Shown piece after piece: positions 24,666-32,394 of a DNA stretch of 39,796 bases. The notes beneath the pieces are model-generated. The model was given only the letters and a program-made list of their open reading frames with translations, was not told the DNA's origin and did no database searches. Within the stretch, counting starts at the first letter, position 1; each line of letters starts with the position of its first letter. Location: NCBI GenBank assembly GCA_035641315.1, contig DASQUK010000302.1:1-39796 (forward strand), read 5' to 3'. This DNA is from DASQUK01 sp035641315. Its GTDB lineage: Bacteria; Actinomycetota; Acidimicrobiia; Acidimicrobiales; VFJN01. The translations under genes and the position numbers were made by a program.

Positions 24666-25927
24666 CAGCGGAAGTCGAACGCCACCTTGATGGCGCCGGT
24701 CTCTCCCTGGTGCACCAGCGTCGAGAACGCCTGGCGCCACTCGTCGAGGCGAAAGCGGTGGGTGAGCATGCCGGACAGGTCGATGCGGCCGTCGCCCAGC
24801 AGGCGGAAGTAGTGCTGGTAGGCGTGGTGGCGCAGGCCCTCGAAGGTCTCGTCGCCGAAGGCGTTGGAGCCCACCAGGCGCAGCTCCTTGAAGTACCAGG
24901 GCGTCCACTCGAAGCGGCCGGGTGAGCTGACGCCCAGCTGCACCAGCGTTCCCTGCTCGCGCAGCACCCGCAGGCCGACCTCGGTGGTGGCCGGCGACCC
25001 CACGGTGTCGTAGACGACGTCGATCTGGCCCGGGTAGGCGACGGGCAGGCCCTCCCACGGGCGGCGCAGCGTCGCACCCGACCAGGCGGCGAGCCGCTCG
25101 ACCAGCTCCCCGGCCGGTTCGGGTGCGAACACCTCGGCGCCGAGCGCCGCGGCGTGCTCGGCCTGGCCGGGCCAGCGGGCGACGGTCGCCACCTCGACGC
25201 CGGGGTAGAGCTGGCGCAGGATCGCCGTGGCCGTCGACCCCAGCGCACCGGCGCCGTACACCAGGGCCCGCGCCCGGTCGCCCGGCGGGTTGCGGGTGAT
25301 CGCGTGGAAGGACACGGACCACGGGTCGGCCAGCACCGCCACCTCGTCGTCGATGCCGTCCGGCACCGGGACCGCCATCGTCTCGTGCGCCGGCAGCCGC
25401 TCGGCGAAGCCGCCGGTGGCCTCGACCGCGTTGCCGGTGTGGATGCCCGCCGACAGCCGCCCGGCGTGGAAGTTGGCGCAGATCGAGTAGTCGCCCCGGG
25501 CGCAGGCCGCGCACAGCGGCGTGATCCCCCGGGCCCGACAGCCCAGGTTGGGATACAGCACGACCCGCTGGCCCCGCTCGAGGGCGGCAACTGCCGGCCC
25601 CGTCTCGTCCACCGTGGCGACGACCTCGTGCCCCAGCACCTGAGGGAACGAGATGAACCCGGTCATCATGTTGTCGGAGCCGCCGTCGAAGTCCATCAGC
25701 ACCTGCTTGGCGTCGGACCCGCAGATGCCGGTCACGCGGGTCCGCAGCACCAGCCAGTCGTCGCCCAGCAGCGGCGGATCCGGCAGGTCGACCAGCGCCA
25801 TCGGCGTGGTCGCCAGGTTGCGCAGCAGCCTGGGGGCGTCCTCCGGCAGCTCCTCGGGACATGCTTCCCGCTCCCACGGCCGCTCGGGCCGGGGCTCCGC
25901 ATCCCCCATGAACTGCAGGGCCTTCAC
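24665..25927 (-). CDS. Zinc-dependent alcohol dehydrogenase (MDR family)
   Basis: A 420-residue medium-chain dehydrogenase/reductase. The catalytic zinc region includes GICGSDAK and GHEVVATVDE. A structural-zinc-like cysteine cluster lies in GCRARGITPLCAACARGDYSIC. The NAD(P) fold is seen in ALVYGAGALGSTATAILRQ. It is longer than the usual 340-360 residues, partly from an N-terminal Pro/Glu-rich stretch (AEPRPERPWEREACPEE). That stretch is encoded by a copy of the repeat found between other genes, so it may be an insertion. The start GTG 25927 overlaps the SDR stop codon (GTGA), which makes a two-gene oxidoreductase operon. The substrate is probably an alcohol or hydroxylated acid, unknown. 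Confidence 0.85.
   Translation of the reverse strand: MKALQFMGDAEPRPERPWEREACPEELPEDAPRLLRNLATTPMALVDLPDPPLLGDDWLVLRTRVTGICGSDAKQVLMDFDGGSDNMMTGFISFPQVLGHEVVATVDETGPAVAALERGQRVVLYPNLGCRARGITPLCAACARGDYSICANFHAGRLSAGIHTGNAVEATGGFAERLPAHETMAVPVPDGIDDEVAVLADPWSVSFHAITRNPPGDRARALVYGAGALGSTATAILRQLYPGVEVATVARWPGQAEHAAALGAEVFAPEPAGELVERLAAWSGATLRRPWEGLPVAYPGQIDVVYDTVGSPATTEVGLRVLREQGTLVQLGVSSPGRFEWTPWYFKELRLVGSNAFGDETFEGLRHHAYQHYFRLLGDGRIDLSGMLTHRFRLDEWRQAFSTLVHQGETGAIKVAFDFR
25860..25900 (-). repeat. Junction-type GC-rich repeat, copy B (inside a coding sequence)
   Basis: Read on the minus strand it runs GAGCCCCGGCCCGAGC then GGCCGTGGGAGCGGGAAGCA. This differs only slightly from the copy at 28226-28265 (GAGCCCGGCCCGAGCGGCC then GTGGGAGCGGGCAGCA). 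It is in frame near the N-terminus of the alcohol dehydrogenase and accounts for residues such as PRPERPWERE. Confidence 0.6.
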
Positions 25928-26766
25928 CGCTGCGGCTCCTGCTGGGTTTCCCGCTGCCGCTCCTGCGTTGTGACGAACTCGACCGCGCCGGCCATGAAGG
26001 CGTCGATGTCGGAGGTCTTGAACTCGGCGATGGCCTTGAGGTCGGGCACGTAGCGCTCGAACTCGTCGCTCACCAGGGCCTCGCAGACGGCGGCCGCCAC
26101 CGTCTCGGGCGGCTCGAACGGCCCGTCGTAGGGGGCGGGGTCGTTGCCGGGCTGGTCCCAGATCTCGGTGGCGATTGCCCCCGGCACGATGAGCCGCACG
26201 TCCACGCCGGTGGACCACAGGTCGACCGCCATCACCTCCGACCAGCCGTGCAGCGCGTACTTGGACGCCGCGTAGGCGGCCTCCCGGGGCGACCCGACCC
26301 GGCCGGCCAGGCTGCCCACGTTGACGATCACGCCCCGATCGCGCTCCAGCATGCGGGGCAGCACGGCCAGGCTCAGCGCCACCGGCGACAGGAAGTTGGT
26401 GCGCATGACGTCCTCGACGTCGTCGACCGACAGCCGCTGGACCGGGCGCCGCATCGGCCGGGCGGCGTTGTTGACCACGGCGTCGAGATGACCGAAGGCG
26501 TCCCAGGCATCGACGGCGAGCTGGGCGGCGGCCGCGGGGTCGGAGAGGTCGACGCTCCACATGCGGTGGTCGCCGCCGTCGCCGGTGGTGCCGACACCGG
26601 CCGCCCGGCTGGCGTCGAGCACCTCCGACAGCCGGTCGGACCGGCGGGCGGCGATGCCGACGGTGGCGCCGCGCTCGGCCAGCATCGGGGCCAACGCCGC
26701 GCCGATACCGGAGGATGCCCCGGTGACCAGCACCCTGGTCCCTTCCAATGTCGCCAGTGCGGTCAT
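25924..26766 (-). CDS. Short-chain dehydrogenase/reductase (SDR)
   Basis: A 280-residue classical-type SDR with the cofactor loop TGASSGIG (residues 15-22), VVNNAARP, a serine in VNVGSLAG and the catalytic YAASK. The C-terminus ends in a charged Gln/Arg/Glu tail (ERQRETQQEPQR) that is probably disordered. It probably oxidises or reduces a hydroxyl or keto group with NAD(P). It is followed by a zinc alcohol dehydrogenase with a GTGA overlap and is divergent from the FGGY kinase operon. A TGAC-N6-GTCA operator lies 16 bases upstream of the ATG at 26766. No strong ribosome-binding site is present. Confidence 0.88.
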   Translation of the reverse strand: MTALATLEGTRVLVTGASSGIGAALAPMLAERGATVGIAARRSDRLSEVLDASRAAGVGTTGDGGDHRMWSVDLSDPAAAAQLAVDAWDAFGHLDAVVNNAARPMRRPVQRLSVDDVEDVMRTNFLSPVALSLAVLPRMLERDRGVIVNVGSLAGRVGSPREAAYAASKYALHGWSEVMAVDLWSTGVDVRLIVPGAIATEIWDQPGNDPAPYDGPFEPPETVAAAVCEALVSDEFERYVPDLKAIAEFKTSDIDAFMAGAVEFVTTQERQRETQQEPQR

Positions 26767-26782
26767 GGGCGGCGAGCGTATA

Positions 26783-26796
26783 TGACAGTTGCGTCA
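26783..26796. promoter_or_regulatory. TGAC-N6-GTCA operator between SDR and FGGY kinase genes
   Basis: TGACAGTTGCGTCA (TGACA/CGTCA, one mismatch) lies in the 63-base spacer between the divergent SDR and kinase operons, next to AT-rich TATA (26779-26782). It could control both sides. Confidence 0.6.
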
Positions 26797-26829
26797 GATT
26801 CTGTGGCAGTCTGCTGCCGGGGAGATGTG

Positions 26830-28188
26830 ATGGGCATCGAAGTCACCGTCGGCATTGACATCGGGACCACGTCGGTCAAGGCCCTCGCGGCCGACGGGGA
26901 TGGTCACATGCTGGCCCGCAGCCGCGTGACCCGCCCGCTGCTGGCGCGGCACGCCGGCGAGCTGGCCCACGACGCCCGATCGTCGTGGCGTGACGGCGTG
27001 GGCGAGTCACTGGGCCAGGTGCTGACCGGGGCCGACGCCCCGTCGCTCGCGGTCCGGGGCGTGAACGTGGCGGCGATGGTGCCGTCGCTGTGCGCCGTCG
27101 ACGACGACGGCGTCCCCGTCTCCGACGGCCTGCTCTACGGGGATGCCCGGGGGGCGGGCGGCGACCCCGCCGCCGATTCGGCCAGCTCGGGCGAGCTGGT
27201 GCGGTTCCTCGAGTGGCTGGCCCGGGAGCACCCCGACGCCGCCGGCTACTGGCCGGCGCAGGCGGTGGCCAACCGGGCGCTGAGCGGCGTCGGCGCCATC
27301 GACACGACCGTGGCCATGACCGCCCTGCCCCTGTTCGACTTCCAGGGTTGGGACACGGCGGTGGCGGCCAAGGCGGGCGTGGACGACGTCGGGCGGCTGC
27401 CGCGGATCGTGGTGGGATCGGACGCCGTGGGCCGGGTGGACGCCGCCGGCGGGGCTCTGCTGGGCGGCGGCACCATCGATGCCCTGGCCGAGCAGTTCGT
27501 GGCCGGGGCGGACGCCGACGGCGACGTGCTGGTGATCCTGGGATCGACGCTGATCGTGTGGGCCGTGATCCCCGAGTGGCGGGAGGCGCCCGGCGTGTGG
27601 ACCGTCCCCCACACGGCCCCGGGAAAGAGTCTGATCGGCGGACCGTCCAACGCCGGGGGGCTGTTCGTCGGCTGGGCCAACCGGCTGCTGGCTGGGCGGC
27701 AGGAGGCCGGCACGGCGGTCGATCCCGGGCGCGTGCCGGTCTGGCAGCCCTACCTGCGGGGCGAGCGGGTGCCGCTGCACGATCGCGACCGGCGGGCGTC
27801 GCTCCACGGGCTCGACATCGGGCTCGACGCCGCCGCCGTGCGCCGGGCGGCTTACGAGGCGTCGGCGTTCGCGGCCCGCCACATGCTCGACCTCGGCGGG
27901 GCCATGGCCACGGCCCGGCGGATCGTCGCCACCGGCGGCGGGGTGCGCGACGCCGCCTGGGTGCAGGCGTTGGCCGACGGCACCGGGCTGCCGGTCGACC
28001 CCGTCGCCGTGCCCGAGGGCGCGGCGCTGGGCGCGGCCTACCTGGCGCGGGTGACCGCCGGCCTCGAGGAGTCCACCGCCGATGCCGGCCGCTGGGCCCG
28101 CTCCGGGCCACGGGTCGAGCCCGACCCCCGCTGGGCAGCCGCTGCCAGCGAGCGCTACGCGCGTTACCGGGAGTTTGCGGAGCCATGA
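26830..28188 (+). CDS. FGGY-family carbohydrate kinase-like protein
   Basis: A 452-residue sugar-kinase-like protein (FGGY/xylulokinase family, ASKHA fold). It has the N-terminal phosphate loop GIDIGTTSVKALAADG, a central GGPSNAGGLFVGW region and the C-terminal ATGGGVRDAAWVQALADGTGLPV adenosine motif. The usual substrate is a pentose or polyol. Its place as first gene of an operon with a ferredoxin and a fused acyl-CoA dehydrogenase is odd, and no sugar transporter is near. ATG 26830 follows GGGGAG; GTG 26827 is an alternative. Its stop codon lies inside the ATGA that starts a small ORF in the junction repeat. The true substrate is unknown. Confidence 0.82.
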   Translation: MGIEVTVGIDIGTTSVKALAADGDGHMLARSRVTRPLLARHAGELAHDARSSWRDGVGESLGQVLTGADAPSLAVRGVNVAAMVPSLCAVDDDGVPVSDGLLYGDARGAGGDPAADSASSGELVRFLEWLAREHPDAAGYWPAQAVANRALSGVGAIDTTVAMTALPLFDFQGWDTAVAAKAGVDDVGRLPRIVVGSDAVGRVDAAGGALLGGGTIDALAEQFVAGADADGDVLVILGSTLIVWAVIPEWREAPGVWTVPHTAPGKSLIGGPSNAGGLFVGWANRLLAGRQEAGTAVDPGRVPVWQPYLRGERVPLHDRDRRASLHGLDIGLDAAAVRRAAYEASAFAARHMLDLGGAMATARRIVATGGGVRDAAWVQALADGTGLPVDPVAVPEGAALGAAYLARVTAGLEESTADAGRWARSGPRVEPDPRWAAAASERYARYREFAEP

Positions 28189-28319
28189 GCGAGCGTCCGT
28201 CGAGGGTGACGGGGAAGCACAGTGAGAGCGAGCCCGGCCCGAGCGGCCGTGGGAGCGGGCAGCAACACGTCGATAGCCCGAGCGGCCCGCTGCGAAGCAG
28301 CAAGAGCGGGGAGCAATGA
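28185..28319 (+). CDS. Possible small coupled ORF, 44 aa (SERP...SGEQ type)
   Basis: An ORF that starts at an ATG overlapping the kinase stop (ATGA) and ends with a TGA overlapping the ferredoxin ATG (ATGA), filling the junction exactly. It begins MSERP and ends SPSGPLRSSKSGEQ. The junction at 33208-33288 encodes a 26-residue ORF with the same ends (SERP... SGPLRSSRSGEQ), again overlapping both neighbours. The sequence is Ser/Gly/Arg-rich with no fold expected. It may be translated mainly to carry ribosomes across the repeat; a product with its own function is not shown. Confidence 0.35.
   Translation: MSERPSRVTGKHSESEPGPSGRGSGQQHVDSPSGPLRSSKSGEQ
28189..28315 (+). repeat. Junction-type GC-rich repeat, copies C1 and C2 in tandem
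   Basis: This region fills the gap from the kinase stop to the ferredoxin start. It opens with GAGCGAGCGTCC, as does the junction at 33285. C1 (28226-28265) carries GGCCCGAGCGGCCGTGGGAG. C2 (28276-28315) has CCCGAGCGGCCC, the hairpin GCTGC-GAA-GCAGC and AAGAGCGGGGAGCA, which supplies the ribosome-binding site (GGGGAG) of the ferredoxin. Confidence 0.7.
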
Positions 28320-28543
28320 CTGCCGAATCGGATCGGGCGTCCAGGCGCATCATCGTCGACCGCGACCGCTGCATCGGCTCGGGCAACTGCTCGTTCTACG
28401 CGCCCAACACCTTCGACCTCGACGAGGAGCTGAAGTCGGTAGTCGTCGATCCGGCAGGCGACGACCCCAGCGACGTCCGGGCGGCCGTCGAGGGGTGCCC
28501 CGTGAACGCCATCCGCATCGAAGCCGACGACGAGGAGACCTAG
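28316..28543 (+). CDS. Ferredoxin, three-cysteine [3Fe-4S] type
   Basis: A 75-residue ferredoxin like those that feed actinobacterial P450s. The cluster motif is C19-IGSGN-C25 with C61 in EGCPVNAI. Only three cysteines are in ligand positions, which fits a [3Fe-4S] cluster; the fourth site is S22 in this variant. It lies between the FGGY kinase and the fused acyl-CoA dehydrogenase, which starts directly after its stop codon. The P450 at 6748 is a candidate partner, although about 20 kb away. The ribosome-binding site GGGGAG comes from the junction repeat just upstream. Confidence 0.9.
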   Translation: MTAESDRASRRIIVDRDRCIGSGNCSFYAPNTFDLDEELKSVVVDPAGDDPSDVRAAVEGCPVNAIRIEADDEET

Positions 28544-30715
28544 GTGGCCCTGGCCATCACCGACGATCACGCCGCGCTGGCGGCTAGCGCGCGCCGCTGG
28601 GCGGAGTCCCGGGGCCTGCTGGCCCAGGCCCGGGCGACGCTCGAGGCCCCGGCGGCGGAGGAGGCGCTCCCGCCGTGGTGGGGCGAGGTCGCCGACATGG
28701 GCTGGCTCCGCCTCGCGGTGGGGGTCGAACGCGGCGGGCACGGGTACGGCCTCGCGGAGCTGGTCGTGGTGCTCGAGGAGCTCGGCCGCTGGTGCACGCC
28801 GGGCCCGCTGCTGCCCACCGTGATCGCCGCCGTGGCCGTCGACCGCTGGGCTAGCGACGCCGACCTGGCCAGACCGCTGGCGGAGGGCACGAAGGTCGGC
28901 GGCATCGCCCTGCACGGCGAGCTGGTGGCCGAGGATTCCGCCCGGGTCTCCGGCCGGGTGCGCGGCGCCTGGGGCGGGACGCTGGCCGACCGGTTCGTCC
29001 TCCCCGTGACCCGGGGAGGAGCGTCGGCGTGGTGCGTGGTCGACCGGGCCGATCTCGACGTGAAGGCGCTGTGCGGCTTCGACGCCACCCGCGGGTTGGC
29101 GGAGCTGCGCCTCGACGGCGTCGACGTTTCCTCGGAGCGGTGGCTGTCGATCCCGGGCCATCCCGAGGCGCCGGTCCGCCTGGCGGAGCTGCTGGCGGGC
29201 GCCGAGGCCCTGGGCATCGCCGACTGGTGCGTCCGCACGGCGGCCGAGTACGCCGCGGTCCGGGTGCAGTTCGGCAGGCCGATCGGCCAGTTCCAGGCCG
29301 TGAAGCACCGCTGTGCCGACATGCTCGTGCGGCTGGAGGCCGCGCGGGCCGCCGTGTGGGATGCGGCCCGCTGCCTCGACGCCGGCGAACCGGGCGGGAC
29401 GGTGGCCCAGGGCACTGCTGCGGCGCTGGCGCCCGAGGCGGCGTTCCGCGCCGCCCAGGACTGCATCCAGGTGCTCGGCGGCATCGGCTACACGTGGGAG
29501 CACGACGCCCACCTGTTCCTCAAGCGGGCCGCCGCAGTCCGTCACCTGCTGCCGTCCCCGGCCACGGCCCGCCGCCGCGTCGCCGAGGCAGCGGCCGCGG
29601 GCGAGCGCCGGCCGCTGTCGATCGAGCTGCCGCCCGAGGCCGAGCCGCTGCGGGCGCAGGTGCGCGCCTTCGTCGAGGACCTGCGGACGCACGACCGCTC
29701 CGAATGGCGTCGCCGGCTGGCCGACGCCGGCTACGTCGCCCCGCACTGGCCCCGGCCCTGGGGCCGGGACGCGTCGCCGGTCGAGCAGCTGGTGATCGAC
29801 CAGGAGCTGCGGGCGGCGCGGGTCCGGCGCCCACACCTGGCCATCGCCGGCTGGGTGCTGCCGACCCTCATCGAGCACGGCGCCCCCGAGCAGCAGGAGC
29901 GCTTCATCGGCCCGTCGCTGCGCGGCGAGATCGGCTGGTGCCAGATGTTCTCGGAGCCCGGGGCGGGGAGCGATCTGGCCTCTCTGTCCACGCGGGCCGA
30001 GCGCGTGGACGGTGGCTGGTCGATCACCGGCCTGAAGGTCTGGACGTCGATGGCGAGGGAGGCGGACTGGGCCATCTGCCTGGCCCGCACCGACCCCGCC
30101 GCCGCCAAGCACCAGGGCATCGGCTGCTTCCTGGTCGACATGGCCACGCCCGGCATCGAGGTCCGACCGCTGCGGGAGCTCACCGGCTCGGCCATGTTCA
30201 ACGAGGTCTTCCTCACCGATGTGTTCGTGCCCGACGAGTGCGTGGTCGGGTCGCCGACCGACGGTTGGGCCTACGCCCGCACAACCCTGGCCAACGAGCG
30301 GGTGTCGATGGCGGAAGCCTCGTCGTTCGGCCCGGGGGTCGAGGCCCTGTTCGACCTGGCCGAGTCCGAGGGGCTGCTGGCCGACCCGTTGGTCCTCGAC
30401 CGCCTCGGCGGGTTGGTCGTCGACGCCCACGCCATCGCCGTGTTGGGGCTGCGCACCACCCTGCGGGCGCTCGGCGGCGCACAACCGGGGCCGGAGGCCA
30501 GCGTCCGCAAGCTGGCTGCGGTCGAGCACGAGCAGGCCGTGCAGGAGGCCGGCCTGGCGCTGCTAGGTCCCGAGGCGGCCCTGACCGACGGACCGGGCGG
30601 CGCCTGGACCGCCGGCTTCCTCGGCAACCGGGCACTGTCGATCGCCGGCGGCACCAGCGAGATCCAACGCAACGTCATCGCCGAGCGGCTGCTGGGCCTC
30701 CCGAAGGACCCGTGA
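28544..30715 (+). CDS. Fused two-domain acyl-CoA dehydrogenase, FadE34-like
   Basis: A 723-residue protein made of two acyl-CoA dehydrogenase units in tandem. The first (about residues 1-350) is the non-catalytic-type half (VQFGRPIGQFQAVKHRCADML, QVLGGIGYTWEHDAHLFLKRA). The second (about 365-723) is the catalytic-type half (QMFSEPGAGSDLASL, KVWTSMAREADW, GGTSEIQRNVIAERLLGLPKD), with a candidate base in LANERV. Single-chain FadE34 (ChsE3) of mycobacteria has this layout and oxidises sterol side-chain CoA esters. The halves match the separate proteins encoded at 23562 and 22233. The start GTG 28544 directly follows the ferredoxin stop, with GAGGAG inside the ferredoxin gene. The substrate is inferred only. 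Confidence 0.9.
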   Translation: MALAITDDHAALAASARRWAESRGLLAQARATLEAPAAEEALPPWWGEVADMGWLRLAVGVERGGHGYGLAELVVVLEELGRWCTPGPLLPTVIAAVAVDRWASDADLARPLAEGTKVGGIALHGELVAEDSARVSGRVRGAWGGTLADRFVLPVTRGGASAWCVVDRADLDVKALCGFDATRGLAELRLDGVDVSSERWLSIPGHPEAPVRLAELLAGAEALGIADWCVRTAAEYAAVRVQFGRPIGQFQAVKHRCADMLVRLEAARAAVWDAARCLDAGEPGGTVAQGTAAALAPEAAFRAAQDCIQVLGGIGYTWEHDAHLFLKRAAAVRHLLPSPATARRRVAEAAAAGERRPLSIELPPEAEPLRAQVRAFVEDLRTHDRSEWRRRLADAGYVAPHWPRPWGRDASPVEQLVIDQELRAARVRRPHLAIAGWVLPTLIEHGAPEQQERFIGPSLRGEIGWCQMFSEPGAGSDLASLSTRAERVDGGWSITGLKVWTSMAREADWAICLARTDPAAAKHQGIGCFLVDMATPGIEVRPLRELTGSAMFNEVFLTDVFVPDECVVGSPTDGWAYARTTLANERVSMAEASSFGPGVEALFDLAESEGLLADPLVLDRLGGLVVDAHAIAVLGLRTTLRALGGAQPGPEASVRKLAAVEHEQAVQEAGLALLGPEAALTDGPGGAWTAGFLGNRALSIAGGTSEIQRNVIAERLLGLPKDP

Positions 30716-30736
30716 CCGCCACCCGCGGCCAGGGAA

Positions 30737-30838
30737 CCCCGAGGTCATAGGTTTCACCGGCGACAGGCTGAGGCAATGAGTTCCAGATGTGAAACCCATT
30801 GCCTCGGGCTCGGTTGCGTGAAACCTATTGCCTCGGGT
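30737..30838. repeat. Nested inverted/direct repeats between convergent genes
   Basis: A 21-base unit close to GTGAAACCYATTGCCTCGGG occurs at 30789-30809 and 30818-30838 as direct copies and at 30737-30757 inverted. A fourth partial inverted copy, GAGGCAATG, lies at 30770-30778. The outer stem (30737-30757 with 30818-30838) can enclose an inner stem (30770-30778 with 30797-30805). It may act as a bidirectional terminator or a binding site. Confidence 0.6.
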
Positions 30839-30851
30839 CTGGCCACCCGCC

Positions 30852-31979
30852 TCAGCGGGTGACGATGGTGACGCTGGCGTTGGCCCCGCGGCCGATCGTG
30901 TGCGCCAGCCCCACCCGGGCGCCGGGTACCTGGCGGTCGCCGGCCTGGCCGCGCAGCTGGCGCACCAGCTCCACAACCTGGCCCAGCGCCGAGGCGCCGA
31001 GCGGCTCGCCCTTGGACAGCAGTCCGCCCGAGCGGTTGACGGCCGGCTCGGCGCCGTCGTCCTGGAGCAGCTTGCGCTGGTTGCCGGCGCCGCACAGGCC
31101 GAGCTCGTACCAGGAGAGCAGCTCGCGGCCGGCGTCGGTGTCCTGGCATTCGACGACGTCGAGGTCGGCCGGGCCGACGCCCGCCTCCTCGTAGGCATCG
31201 GTGGCAGCCAGCGTGCTGGGCGGCGTGATGTCCTCGTCGTCGACCAGGCCCGCCAGTGGGGTCGACTCGTCGAGCACGCTGCCGGGCAGGTGGCTGCGCA
31301 GCGCGGCCGCCGCCAGCTGGACGCCCCCGTCGCCCCGCCGCAGCACGATCGCGGCGGCGCCCTCGTTGGGAGAGCACAACATCCACAGCCGCAGCGGCTC
31401 GCACACCATGCGCGAGGCCAGCACCGCCTCCGCCGTGACCTCCGAGCGGAACATGGCGTCGGGATTGCGGGCCCCCCAGTGGCGGTTCTTGACCACCAGT
31501 CCCGCCAAGTCGTCGACGCCGAGCCCGTGCTCTCGCAGCAGGCGCTGGGCCCGCAGGGCGAAGTACGCAGGGTTGGCCGACAGCCCCGCCTCCTCCTGCC
31601 AGGGCGCGAAGAACGACGACCGGATGATTCCCTTGGGCATCTTCTCCACGCCGACGACCAGCACGGCGTCGTGCTCGCCGGAGCGGATCGTCGCCGCGCC
31701 CAGCACCAGCGCCGCCCCACCCGACGCGCACCCGGCTTCGACGTCGACGATTGGCACGCCGGTGAGCGCCAGTGCCCCCAGGATCCGGTGGCCGCTGGCG
31801 ACGCCCCCGTAGGCGGTGGCGCAGTAGGCGGCACCGATCCGCCCCCGGGCGTCGGCAGGCGTCCAACCGGCGTCGGCCAGTGCGGCCCGGACGGCGCTCA
31901 CCCCCAGCGTGGTCGCAGGCGTGTCGCCGAACCGCCCGAACGGGTGCAGACCCACCCCCGCTATCTCGACACCCCTCAC
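30852..31979 (-). CDS. Thiolase-family protein (SCP-x/Ltp-like)
   Basis: A 375-residue thiolase-fold protein of the lipid-transfer (SCP-x, Ltp2/Ltp3-like) branch. The nucleophile-type cysteine is C84 in VDVEAGCASGGAAL. Family segments MVCEPLRLWMLCSPNEGAAAIVL and LGLCGAGN are present, and it ends GRGANASVTIVTR. In sterol side-chain breakdown such proteins work as thiolases or, with a DUF35 partner, as retro-aldolases. The DUF35 gene just upstream supports a complex. The start GTG 31979 lies 7 bases after the DUF35 stop codon. It is the last gene of the ABC exporter operon. Confidence 0.85.
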   Translation of the reverse strand: MRGVEIAGVGLHPFGRFGDTPATTLGVSAVRAALADAGWTPADARGRIGAAYCATAYGGVASGHRILGALALTGVPIVDVEAGCASGGAALVLGAATIRSGEHDAVLVVGVEKMPKGIIRSSFFAPWQEEAGLSANPAYFALRAQRLLREHGLGVDDLAGLVVKNRHWGARNPDAMFRSEVTAEAVLASRMVCEPLRLWMLCSPNEGAAAIVLRRGDGGVQLAAAALRSHLPGSVLDESTPLAGLVDDEDITPPSTLAATDAYEEAGVGPADLDVVECQDTDAGRELLSWYELGLCGAGNQRKLLQDDGAEPAVNRSGGLLSKGEPLGASALGQVVELVRQLRGQAGDRQVPGARVGLAHTIGRGANASVTIVTR

Positions 31980-31986
31980 CGCCGCA

Positions 31987-32394
31987 TCACCCCGACCGCT
32001 CGCCCGCCGGGGCGAACGCCCACACGATCTGCCCGCCCGGCAGCTCGTCGGCCGTCACCTCCATCGGCTCGCCGAACCGCAGCGCCGCCGGATCCGGCTC
32101 CGTGAGCCGCCCCACCACCCGCAGCCCGACGCCGTCGAGCTCGACGATGCCGAACCCGTAGGGGACCGGTCCCTCGTAGCCGGGCGGGGCGGCCGTCACG
32201 GCGGTCCACGCCCACAGCGTGCCGCGCCGCGGCAGCGGCACGACCTCGACGTCGTCCGCGCCTGAGTACGGGCAGAGCGGCGCCGGCGGGAAGTGATGAT
32301 GGCCGCTGGTGGGAGACCAACCACCGAGCAGCGTCACCTGCCCGGTGGGGTCACGGGTCAGCCACTCAGCGGGGCCGTCGCCCCCGTCAGCCAC
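31987..32394 (-). CDS. DUF35 OB-fold protein, zinc-ribbon cysteines missing
   Basis: A 135-residue DUF35-type acyl-CoA-binding protein (rubredoxin-like ribbon plus OB fold), usually partner to a thiolase or HMG-CoA-synthase-like enzyme. The OB part is clear: RGTLWAWTAVTAAPPGYEGPVPYGFGIVELDGVGLRVVGRL. In the ribbon (FPPAPLCPYSGADDVEVV) only one cysteine remains of the usual two CxxC pairs, so zinc binding is probably lost. GTG 32394 overlaps the ABC permease stop by 8 bases, and the thiolase follows 7 bases after. By analogy with ChsH2/Ltp2 it probably assists the thiolase in CoA-ester cleavage. Confidence 0.78.
   Translation of the reverse strand: MADGGDGPAEWLTRDPTGQVTLLGGWSPTSGHHHFPPAPLCPYSGADDVEVVPLPRRGTLWAWTAVTAAPPGYEGPVPYGFGIVELDGVGLRVVGRLTEPDPAALRFGEPMEVTADELPGGQIVWAFAPAGERSG

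Noticed and set aside
26830..28188. Assignment as a true xylulokinase
   Set aside because: Family motifs are present, but there is no sugar isomerase or transporter nearby to support the substrate.
26876..30529. A 1217-residue open frame on the minus strand
   Set aside because: It lies antisense to the FGGY kinase, ferredoxin and FadE34-like genes, has no recognisable domain, and its long open length follows from the high GC content and codon pattern of the genes opposite.
30737..30838. CRISPR-like repeats
   Set aside because: There are only three full copies, one inverted, with no regular spacers and no cas genes.
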